Of a stretch of 5,396 nt of DNA, positions 1 to 5,396 are shown piece by piece; positions within the stretch are counted from its first letter, which is position 1; every line of letters begins with the position of its first letter. The notes under the pieces were generated by a model that worked only from the letters and a program-made list of their open reading frames with translations, was not told the origin of the DNA and ran no database searches. The translations under genes and the position numbers were made by a program. This stretch comes from an uncultured Neisseria sp. (lineage in GTDB: Bacteria > Pseudomonadota > Gammaproteobacteria > Burkholderiales > Neisseriaceae). The stretch is taken from positions 1 to 5,396 of the forward strand of contig CAMURX010000124.1 in the NCBI GenBank assembly GCA_947097615.1, in the 5' to 3' direction.

Positions 1-2
1 TC

Positions 3-1466
<1,464 letters not shown>

Positions 1467-1492
1467 TTGGCGATACCGATTTAATGTGATGC

Positions 1493-1555
1493 AAGGCCGT
1501 CTGAAAACGTAAAACGGGTTTTAACTCCGTTGAAGCTGCGCTTTCAGACGGCCTT
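1493..1555 (+). terminator. DUS-pair terminator after guaB
   Basis: Perfect 14-bp inverted repeat: the left arm 1493-1506 carries AGGCCGTCTGAA and the right arm 1542-1555 carries its complement, followed by TTTCTG. The 35-base loop is long for an intrinsic terminator, but it contains a smaller stem (AACGG at 1513-1517 with CCGTT at 1527-1531), which would shorten it. Inverted DUS pairs downstream of genes are well known as neisserial terminators. The T-run is short, so termination may be partial. Confidence 0.7.
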
Positions 1556-1557
1556 TC
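1524..1557 (+). repeat. Extended DUS-associated repeat, copy 1
   Basis: A 34-base stretch shared with 3559-3592 at 32 of 34 positions. It consists of ACTCCGTTGAAGC, a 3-base variable part (TGC here), and GCTTTCAGACGGCCTTTC, which contains the reverse-complement DUS. Identity thus extends about 17 bases beyond the DUS itself. TGAAGC can pair with GCTTTCA (one bulged T), leaving the variable triplet as the loop. Confidence 0.7.
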
Positions 1558-1602
1558 TGCTGCCTGCTCCGCCCGTTTGCCGCACAAGGGCTTCTGTGTG
1601 GG

Positions 1603-1669
1603 AAAAGGCCGTCTGAAAGCAGGTTTTCCCGAATCGCAAACCGCCGCCCCGCTTTTCAGACGGCCTTTT
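1603..1669 (+). terminator. Second DUS inverted pair, possible back-up terminator
   Basis: Perfect 16-bp inverted repeat, with left arm AAAAGGCCGTCTGAAA at 1603-1618 and its complement at 1654-1669, around a 35-base loop. The right arm ends in TTTTT, so it has terminator form in both directions. It lies 48 bases past the first DUS hairpin with no gene between. It may be a second terminator for guaB or only a pair of DUS copies; the long loop lowers confidence. Confidence 0.5.
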
Positions 1670-1772
1670 TGCCAACCCGTTCCGCCGTTTTTTTCAGACG
1701 GCCACTTCCCGCCAATCCGTTCTTTCAGACGGCCTCCGACTGCCCGCCCTTCAAAACACGTTTACAGAAACC

Positions 1773-2315
1773 ATACTCCGCCAACTCGCCGCCGCCCTTC
1801 TTCTCGCAACCTGCCTTATCCGTCCCGCCGCTGCAAGCGATATTCCCGCCGTCCTCTATCAGGAAATCGACGGCAGCGACCGCGCAGGCGTCGACCGCAT
1901 TACCGCCGTATTTCCCGACAGCGCAGGCCGCTAAACGGGCAGACCCGTTTTTATCCGCCACGGCTCGTCCCTCCGCTTTCTGCGGCAGGCGGAACACTTC
2001 CTACGCCGCAACCCGCCACCGCCCGCGCAAAAAATTGTCTTCACCGCCGCCAACCAATCCGCCCACGAAATCATCCCCGACCTGCGCCGCCCGCCCTACC
2101 CCACCGCCTCGCTTGAAAACGGCGAGGAAGGCGAAATACTCATCGGGCTTGACACCGACGCACACGGACGCATCTGCCGCAGCCGCATCATCGAAGCCTC
2201 GCCCCATCCACGCCTCAACAATGCCGCCGCCCGCGCGGCCGCCGCATTGAAAGGCCGCGGGAACGGCAAAGCCAACCGCCGCTATTACTGGCTTATCCGT
2301 TTCCAATTCGTTTGA
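1773..2315 (+). pseudogene. Decayed secreted protein with TonB C-terminal-like domain
   Basis: One frame, open from at least 1740 to the TGA at 2313-2315, is broken by a single TAA at 1932-1934. Before the stop it reads as a signal peptide: LRQLAAALLLATC, then RPAAAS with a likely cleavage site, then DIPAVLYQEIDGSDRAG. After the stop it reads TGRPVFIRHG and runs to a TonB-C-terminal-like segment: PPYPTASLENGEEGEILI, then GLDTDAHGRICRSRIIEASP, then RLNNAAARAAAAL, ending in YYWLIRFQFV. This fits the family pattern YP-x-x-A, G-x-I/V strands, D-x-x-G-R, P-x-L-(D/N)-x-A-A and a final F-x-(F/L/V) strand. There is no ATG, GTG or TTG before the signal peptide; ATA at 1773-1775 sits where ATG would be expected. 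The lesions are thus a lost start and a nonsense codon. The intact product would be about 180 residues, probably periplasmic. It lacks the proline-rich spacer and N-terminal anchor of true TonB. Sequencing error could mimic one lesion, less easily both. Confidence 0.65.
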
Positions 2316-2328
2316 CGGAAAACGCCAA

Positions 2329-2367
2329 GAGGCCGTCTGAAACCCGATAAGGCTTTCAGACGGCCTC
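2329..2367 (+). terminator. DUS-pair terminator after the TonB-like pseudogene
   Basis: Perfect 14-bp inverted repeat: GAGGCCGTCTGAAA at 2329-2342 and its complement at 2354-2367, with an 11-base loop, then TTTC. It starts 13 bases after the pseudogene stop, as a terminator for that gene should. Both arms carry an exact AGGCCGTCTGAA DUS. Confidence 0.8.
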
Positions 2368-2467
2368 TTTCCCGCACGGTAGCCTGTCCGACGCTTAACG
2401 CGGATATTGCGCCCTCAGGCGGCAATGGCGGTTTGCGGACAAAGCCGCCGCAATGCCGAACTGTCGG

Positions 2468-2582
2468 TATAGTGAGCCAACACAAAAATCTACGGCATTG
2501 GAAATGTCCAGCAAACCTGCCCCGTACTATCTGTACTGTCTGCGGCTTGCTGTCTGGTATCTTTTTGTGTTGGCCCACTATA
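2468..2582. mobile_element. Correia-type miniature inverted-repeat element (CREE/NEMIS-like), divergent
   Basis: A 115-bp element with 26-bp terminal inverted repeats. The left end reads TATAGTGAGCCAACACAAAA (2468-2487) and the right end, read inward on the other strand, TATAGTGGGCCAACACAAAA. They match at 22 of 26 positions (2468-2493 against 2557-2582). The TATAGTG ends and the A-run resemble Correia elements of Neisseria, where I recall TATAGTGGATTAACAAAAA. The interior at 2522-2548, on the minus strand, reads AAGCCGCAGACAGTACAGAT then AGTACGG, which I recall as the conserved Correia core. The length is close to the short Correia class (about 105 bp). CAGCAA (2509-2514) can pair with TTGCTG (2547-2552), extending the hairpin. 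It encodes no protein, and any movement would need a transposase in trans. Correia termini can act as promoters and their RNA can be cut by RNase III; whether this copy does so is unknown. Family assignment rests on memory of the consensus. Confidence 0.8.
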
Positions 2583-2593
2583 AAAGTCAGGTT

Positions 2594-2637
2594 GAGGCCG
2601 TCTGAAACCGCCCTCCTCCTTTTTTTCAGACGGCCTT
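2594..2637. repeat. DUS inverted pair between two convergent units
   Basis: AGGCCGTCTGAAA at 2595-2607 and its complement at 2624-2636 form a 13-bp perfect stem, extendable by a G-T pair, around a 16-base pyrimidine-rich loop. It starts 12 bases right of the Correia-like element and 18 bases left of the response regulator's terminator. It may be an additional terminator for either strand. The remainder of 2368-2655 shows no gene. Confidence 0.7.
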
Positions 2638-2655
2638 CGCCAAGCGGTCAAGCGC

Positions 2656-2688
2656 AAAAAGCCCGCAGCGGAACACTGCGGGCTTTTT
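2656..2688 (-). terminator. Intrinsic terminator of the response regulator gene
   Basis: Perfect 13-bp inverted repeat: AAAAAGCCCGCAG at 2656-2668 and CTGCGGGCTTTTT at 2676-2688, with a 7-base loop. On the minus strand this gives a GC-rich stem followed by TTTTT, 22 bases after the stop of the response regulator. It is symmetric, so it could also stop rightward transcription. Unlike the other terminators here it contains no DUS. Confidence 0.9.
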
Positions 2689-2710
2689 GATGCTACCGTG
2701 CGGAACAGGC

Positions 2711-3442
2711 TTACGCGCCGTCGCGCAGGATGCGGCGGATGGCGGAGAGCTGGCGGCGGCTGACGGGCAGAACTTCCTCCACATCCAGCACTTTCGCGCC
2801 CCAGCTGGCATTGCCTTCGTCTTCGTCGCCGTCGAGGCGAATCAGGCTGTCGAGCGTGTGGCGCATCACCAGCGCGTTGCGGTGGACGCGGATCACTTTC
2901 TCGCCGAGCATCTCTTCCCAGTGCACCAGCGTTTTGGGCAGCTCGTAGCGCGAACCGTCGCCGGTGATGAGGAAGACGGTTTTCTGGTCGGCCTGCAAAT
3001 AGCGCGCCTGCTGCCAGGGGATTTCGACCATGCGTTCGCGGTTGAACACCTGAAAGCTTTTGAATTCGTCGGCGGATTCTTCGATATTGCCCTGCACGCG
3101 CGCCAAAGCGGCCTGCAAGCGGGCGATTTTGATGGGTTTGAGCAGGTAGTCTTCCGCCGCCAGCTCGAAGGCGCGCAGGGCGTGTTCTTCGTAAGCGGTG
3201 GTGAAGATAACGTGCGGCTGCTTTTTGGCGATGCGTTTGATGCGCTCGACGAAATCCAGGCCGGTGATTTCGGGCATGTTGATGTCGGTGAACACGATGT
3301 CGGTTTCGTGTACGCTGAGCCATTCCAGTGCGGGCTGGGCATGGGCGAAGGTTTTGAGCAGGACGACGCCGCATTCGTCCAGAAGGACGCGCAGGCGTTC
3401 GGCGGCGAGGATTTCGTCTTCTACTATGATTGCACTGGGCAT
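2711..3442 (-). CDS. AlgR/LytTR-family two-component response regulator
   Basis: A 243-residue cytosolic transcription regulator. The receiver domain spans about 1-118, with the acidic pair E8-D9, phospho-acceptor D53 in FTDINMPE, T81/T82 in FTTAY, and K102 in LLKP. The LytTR DNA-binding domain spans about 135-240: a strand reading VEIPWQQARYLQAD, then the family signature EKVIRVHRNALV near 181-192, and a C-terminal LPVSRRQLSAIRRIL. Order, length and C-terminus resemble AlgR of Pseudomonas, and all phosphorylation residues are intact. No partner sensor kinase gene is in the window, so it is an orphan at this locus. Target genes cannot be inferred. MPSAIIVEDE is a normal receiver N-terminus, but no strong Shine-Dalgarno precedes the ATG (CAGAAAC only), so translation may be modest. 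It is divergent from the PLP-enzyme gene and ends at its own terminator. Confidence 0.93.
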   Translation of the reverse strand: MPSAIIVEDEILAAERLRVLLDECGVVLLKTFAHAQPALEWLSVHETDIVFTDINMPEITGLDFVERIKRIAKKQPHVIFTTAYEEHALRAFELAAEDYLLKPIKIARLQAALARVQGNIEESADEFKSFQVFNRERMVEIPWQQARYLQADQKTVFLITGDGSRYELPKTLVHWEEMLGEKVIRVHRNALVMRHTLDSLIRLDGDEDEGNASWGAKVLDVEEVLPVSRRQLSAIRRILRDGA

Positions 3443-3481
3443 GTTTCTGATACCGTTTGCTGATGGTTTCGTTAGGGCGCA

Positions 3482-3510
3482 ATCGTAGCGGGTTCAATCC
3501 CCCTCTGCAA
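3482..3510 (-). promoter_or_regulatory. Candidate sigma70 promoter for the response regulator
   Basis: Read on the minus strand: TTGCAG (3505-3510), a 17-base spacer, then TACGAT (3482-3487). The -35 matches TTGACA at 3 of 6 positions and the -10 matches TATAAT at 4 of 6. Transcription would start near 3475, giving a leader of about 33 bases before the ATG. Spacing is ideal but the hexamers are moderate. Confidence 0.4.
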
Positions 3511-3558
3511 CCGTTTTGCCCGCTTTTCGGGCGTCGGCGCGGATGCGGAAGGTTTTTC

Positions 3559-3592
3559 ACTCCGTTGAAGCAGTGCTTTCAGACGGCCTTTC
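3559..3592 (+). repeat. Extended DUS-associated repeat, copy 2
   Basis: Matches 1524-1557 at 32 of 34 bases. The variable triplet is AGT here instead of TGC, and both differences fall in it. The flanking TGAAGC and GCTTTCA can pair, so the changes sit in the loop of a small hairpin. A DUS complement (3578-3589) forms its right part. This copy lies in the divergent intergenic region, not after a gene. Confidence 0.7.
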
Positions 3593-3595
3593 CCG

Positions 3596-3624
3596 TTGCC
3601 CGCCCTTTTCAGACGGCCTAAAAT
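3596..3624 (+). promoter_or_regulatory. Candidate sigma70 promoter of the PLP-enzyme gene, containing a DUS
   Basis: TTGCCC at 3596-3601 (4 of 6 to TTGACA), a 17-base spacer, and TAAAAT at 3619-3624 (5 of 6 to TATAAT). Transcription would begin near 3631, about 26 bases before the ATG. A DUS complement, TTCAGACGGCCT at 3608-3619, lies in the spacer and supplies the first T of the -10. A second DUS lies just upstream at 3578-3589. Confidence 0.5.
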
Positions 3625-3656
3625 CCGCCGTTCCACCCATCCAGAGGAATTTTGCC

Positions 3657-4823
3657 ATGACCCGCCGATTCGCCACCGAAGCCATCCACGCCGCCTACAA
3701 CCCCGACGAGCACAACCGCGCCATCATGCCGCCCGTCTACCAGAATTCCATGTTCGCCATGAAGGAAATCGGCGAGCAAATCCCCTTCCGCTACGCCCGT
3801 CTCGCCAACCCGACGCGCAAAGTGCTGGAAGACACTGCCGCCGCGCTGGAAAACGGCGCGGCCGGTTTCGCCTTTGCCAGCGGCATGGCGGGCATAGACT
3901 GCGTGTTCCGCACCTTTTTGCGCCCGGGCGACACCGTCATCGCCGTCAGCGACATCTACGGCGGCAGCTACGACCTGCTCACCGAGGTGTATGCCGCCTG
4001 GGGCGTAAACGTCGTGTTTGCCGACCTCACCGATCCCGCCAATCTCGACAAAGCCTTGGCAGAAAACGACAAGGTGAAACTGGTTTGGCTGGAAACGCCG
4101 TCCAACCCGCTGCTGCGCCTCGTCGACATCGCCGCGCTGGCCGCCAAAGCCAAGGTCGCAGGCGCGCTGGTCGGCATCGACAACACCTTCGCCACCCCCT
4201 ACCTGCAACAGCCGCTGGACATGGGTTGCGACATCGTTTTTCACTCGGCCACCAAATACCTGTGCGGCCATTCCGACGTGCTGATGGGCATCGTCGTCGC
4301 CAAAACGCCGGAGCTGGCCAAGCCGCTGCACACCATGATGGTAAACACCGGCGCGGTGGCCGGCCCGGCCGACTGCTCGCTGGTGCTGCGCGGCATCAAA
4401 ACCCTCGCCCTCAGAATGGAGCGGCACTGCGCCAACGCGCTGGAAACCGCCCGCCGCCTCGAAGCGCATCCGGCGGTGGAAAAAGTGTTTTACCCCGGCC
4501 TGCCCTCGCACGAACATTATGATCTGGCGCGCCGGCAGATGGCCAAAGGCTGCGGCGGTGTGGTCACCGTTTATCTGAAAAACGACAGCCGCGAAGCCGC
4601 CAACAGCTTGATTAAAAACATGAAGCTGGTGCGCATGGCTTCCAGCCTCGGCGGCGTGGAAAGCCTGGTCAACCACTGCTACACTCAGTCGCACAGCGGC
4701 GTGCCGCCCGAAGTGAAAGCCGAACTGGGCATCCGCGTCGGCCTTTTGCGTTTTTCCGTCGGCATCGAAGACATCGAAGACATCTGGGCGGACATCTCCG
4801 CCGCGCTGGACACCACGCTGTAA
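3657..4823 (+). CDS. Cys/Met-metabolism PLP-dependent enzyme (cystathionine synthase/lyase superfamily)
   Basis: A 388-residue cytosolic fold-type I PLP enzyme of the trans-sulfuration family. Visible family features are Y47/R49 in RYARLANPTR, SGMA (75-78), stacking Y101 in YGGSY, ETPSNP (146-151), D175 in IDNTF binding the pyridine nitrogen, Schiff-base lysine K200 in HSATKYLCGHSD, SLGGVESL (330-337) and substrate-carboxylate R365 in LRFSVGIED. Start: ATG at 3657, because AGAGGA (3643-3648) sits 8 bases upstream, the protein aligns from here, and the upstream in-frame extension crosses two DUS copies and the putative promoter. Sub-function is open. It has the LGG of gamma-lyases and gamma-synthases rather than the Trp of E. 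coli MetC. However, S329 replaces the Glu usual in cystathionine gamma-synthase/lyase, and G103 stands where methionine gamma-lyase has Cys. It could be a gamma-synthase, gamma-lyase or sulfhydrylase. Transcribed alone, judging from its promoter candidate and terminator. Confidence 0.93.
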   Translation: MTRRFATEAIHAAYNPDEHNRAIMPPVYQNSMFAMKEIGEQIPFRYARLANPTRKVLEDTAAALENGAAGFAFASGMAGIDCVFRTFLRPGDTVIAVSDIYGGSYDLLTEVYAAWGVNVVFADLTDPANLDKALAENDKVKLVWLETPSNPLLRLVDIAALAAKAKVAGALVGIDNTFATPYLQQPLDMGCDIVFHSATKYLCGHSDVLMGIVVAKTPELAKPLHTMMVNTGAVAGPADCSLVLRGIKTLALRMERHCANALETARRLEAHPAVEKVFYPGLPSHEHYDLARRQMAKGCGGVVTVYLKNDSREAANSLIKNMKLVRMASSLGGVESLVNHCYTQSHSGVPPEVKAELGIRVGLLRFSVGIEDIEDIWADISAALDTTL

Positions 4824-4843
4824 TCCGCTTTCCACCATACGTA

Positions 4844-4895
4844 AAGGCCGTCTGAAAACCGTTTTCAGACACGGCCTCTTCCTTTCAGACGGCCT
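4844..4895 (+). terminator. Three-armed DUS terminator after the PLP-enzyme gene
   Basis: A forward DUS (4845-4856) is followed by two reverse arms. The near arm, 4864-4877, is a DUS complement split by two extra bases (TTCAGAC, AC, GGCCT). The far arm, 4884-4895, is intact. The forward arm can pair with the near arm as a tight stem with a bulge, or with the far arm as a perfect stem with a longer loop. The T-runs are short. It begins 20 bases after the stop codon. Confidence 0.65.
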
Positions 4896-4911
4896 GCCGT
4901 TTCGGTATCAT
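4884..4911 (+). promoter_or_regulatory. Candidate promoter for the narQ unit, -35 inside a DUS
   Basis: TATCAT at 4906-4911 matches TATAAT at 5 of 6 positions. With a 16-base spacer the -35 would be TTCAGA (4884-4889, 4 of 6), the first half of the DUS complement at 4884-4895. Transcription would begin near 4918. A weaker alternative -10, TATAGT at 4977-4982, has no convincing -35. Confidence 0.35.
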
Positions 4912-4937
4912 GGCGGCCTTGTTACAGAAAGCTCCCC

Positions 4938-5057
4938 ATGCCGTCCGTTTTTCCCCTTGCCTCCATCCCCGTCTCCTATAGTGCATTCCCGCACAAAAGC
5001 CGCTCCGCCGCCGGGCAGAACGGTTTTTTCCGGCCGCTCATCGGAAGCAGGACATGA
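4938..5057 (+). CDS. Possible 39-residue leader ORF overlapping the narQ start
   Basis: The ATG at 4938 opens a 39-codon frame whose TGA (5055-5057) overlaps the narQ ATG as ATGA, the classic layout for translational coupling. The peptide begins MPSVFPLASIPVSYSAF and ends in PLIGSRT; I recognise no family, signal peptide or membrane segment. A weak purine stretch (AGAAAG, 4926-4931) precedes it. It lies about 20 bases after the predicted transcription start. It may be a coupling leader or chance, since narQ has its own ribosome site. Confidence 0.25.
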   Translation: MPSVFPLASIPVSYSAFPHKSRSAAGQNGFFRPLIGSRT

Positions 5058-5396
5058 ACCGTTTCAAAAGCCTGACCTTTCGCCTGAAATTCTTTACCCT
5101 GCTGTGGATTGCGGTATCGGTCGCTTCGATCGTGTTCACGCTGTATCTGTCGCTGTGGCTGGAAGGCAATGCCGCGGCAATCAACGATTTGGGCAGTTTG
5201 CGTTTTCAGAGCTACCGGCTGGCGCTCTTGGCAGAAGAAGGTGCGCCACAGCCTGAAATCGACGCCCATATCCGCCGCTTCGACGAAGTTTTGGCCAATG
5301 TGCGCCGCGGCGATCCGCGGCGGCCGCTCTCGCTACCGGACGATCCGAAAGTCATGGCGAAAATGGCGGATTTGGAGCGGCAATGGCAGCAAACGG
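5054..5396 (+). CDS. narQ: Nitrate/nitrite sensor histidine kinase NarQ/NarX type, N-terminal part
   Basis: The first 114 residues of a membrane sensor kinase; the gene continues past the window end. After a short basic N-terminus (MNRFKSLTFRLK) comes a transmembrane helix at about 13-36. It is followed by the periplasmic P-box INDLGSLRFQSYRLALL at 43-59, very close to GSLRMQSYRL of E. coli NarQ and NarX. R50 falls at the same position as the nitrate-binding R50 of E. coli NarQ; the Met after it is Phe here. The following stretch (EIDAHIRRFDEVLANV and on) fits the periplasmic helical bundle. The second membrane helix, HAMP and kinase domains would lie beyond the window. ATG 5054 is preceded by GGAAGCAGGA (5043-5052), giving GGAAG at 6 bases spacing. 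In Neisseria this kinase pairs with NarP and controls denitrification genes; narP, if present, is downstream. NarX cannot be excluded. Confidence 0.85.
   Translation, partial: MNRFKSLTFRLKFFTLLWIAVSVASIVFTLYLSLWLEGNAAAINDLGSLRFQSYRLALLAEEGAPQPEIDAHIRRFDEVLANVRRGDPRRPLSLPDDPKVMAKMADLERQWQQT

Larger units (their letters stand above)
1494..1735. repeat. Cluster of six DNA uptake sequences
   Basis: Six DUS copies fall within 242 bases: forward at 1494-1505 and 1606-1617, and reverse complement at 1543-1554, 1655-1666, 1693-1704 and 1724-1735. Five match AGGCCGTCTGAA exactly. The copy at 1693-1704 keeps the 10-base core but reads TGGCCGTCTGAA. In Neisseria the DUS is bound by the minor pilin ComP and promotes uptake of related DNA. 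I see no gene in 1467-1772; the open frames crossing it are proline- and arginine-rich shadows. Confidence 0.9.

Noticed and set aside
1577..2250. Plus-strand open frames with ATG across the DUS cluster and pseudogene
   Set aside because: Their products are proline-, arginine- and serine-rich and pass through DUS hairpins. The frame with real protein features is the one ending at 2315.
2687..3463. 258-codon plus-strand open frame opposite the response regulator
   Set aside because: Composition shadow of the real minus-strand gene, rich in Asp/Gly/His/Phe with no recognisable domain.
3488..3515. tRNA T-arm-like string (GGGTTCAATCCC) suggesting a tRNA remnant or attachment site
   Set aside because: Only three stem pairs form, there is no acceptor or anticodon arm nearby, and it coincides with the spacer of the minus-strand promoter candidate.
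3518..3532. GCCCG/CGGGC hairpin in the divergent intergenic region
   Set aside because: Five base pairs without a T-run and not at the end of a gene; too weak to call a terminator.
2490..3560. 356-codon minus-strand open frame covering the response regulator and Correia-like element
   Set aside because: Arginine- and proline-rich shadow of the response regulator frame; it also crosses two terminators and a mobile element.
3516..3656. Upstream in-frame ATG that would add 47 residues to the PLP enzyme
   Set aside because: The extension crosses two DUS copies and the promoter candidate. The ATG at 3657 has a good ribosome site and fits the family N-terminus.
4938..4949. ATGCCGTCCGTT as a degenerate AT-type DUS
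   Set aside because: Only 9 of 12 bases match and the essential core is altered, while the window otherwise uses the AG form.
4977..5001. TATAGTGCATTCCCGCACAA, resembling one Correia terminus
   Set aside because: No matching inverted end or core nearby, and beyond TATAGTG the resemblance is loose.

Overview
The window looks like chromosome from a Neisseria species or close relative. The clearest sign is the neisserial DNA uptake sequence (DUS). I count 13 exact copies of the 12-mer AGGCCGTCTGAA on either strand, one copy matching only the 10-base core, and one copy split by a 2-base insertion. All lie outside the intact genes, many as inverted pairs that form terminator hairpins. The AG- prefix, rather than the AT- prefix typical of meningococcus and gonococcus, suggests a commensal or animal-associated Neisseria. 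A Correia-type miniature element and a NarQ-type sensor support the family placement. The species cannot be named from this window.

Layout. 3-1466 (+): guaB, complete IMP dehydrogenase, followed by a DUS hairpin terminator. 1467-1772: no gene, six DUS copies. 1773-2315 (+): a decayed gene for a small secreted TonB-C-terminal-like protein, with no usable start and an in-frame TAA, ending at a DUS hairpin terminator. 2368-2655: no gene; it holds a 115-bp Correia-like inverted-repeat element (2468-2582) and another DUS hairpin. 2656-2688: intrinsic terminator of the minus-strand gene. 2711-3442 (-): AlgR/LytTR-type response regulator. 3443-3656: divergent intergenic region with a promoter candidate for each flanking gene. 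3657-4823 (+): Cys/Met-metabolism PLP enzyme, followed by a three-armed DUS terminator. 4884-5053: promoter candidate and a possible 39-codon leader ORF. 5054-5396 (+): start of a NarQ-type nitrate/nitrite sensor kinase, cut by the window end.

The genes do not form one pathway. GuaB makes XMP for guanine nucleotides, the PLP enzyme handles sulfur amino acids, and the two regulators belong to separate signalling systems. Each intact gene seems to be its own transcription unit, separated by DUS hairpins. I found no new defence or mobile system. The most informative items are the TonB-like pseudogene, the divergent Correia-like element, DUS copies placed inside promoter candidates, and an atypical active-site residue in the PLP enzyme.
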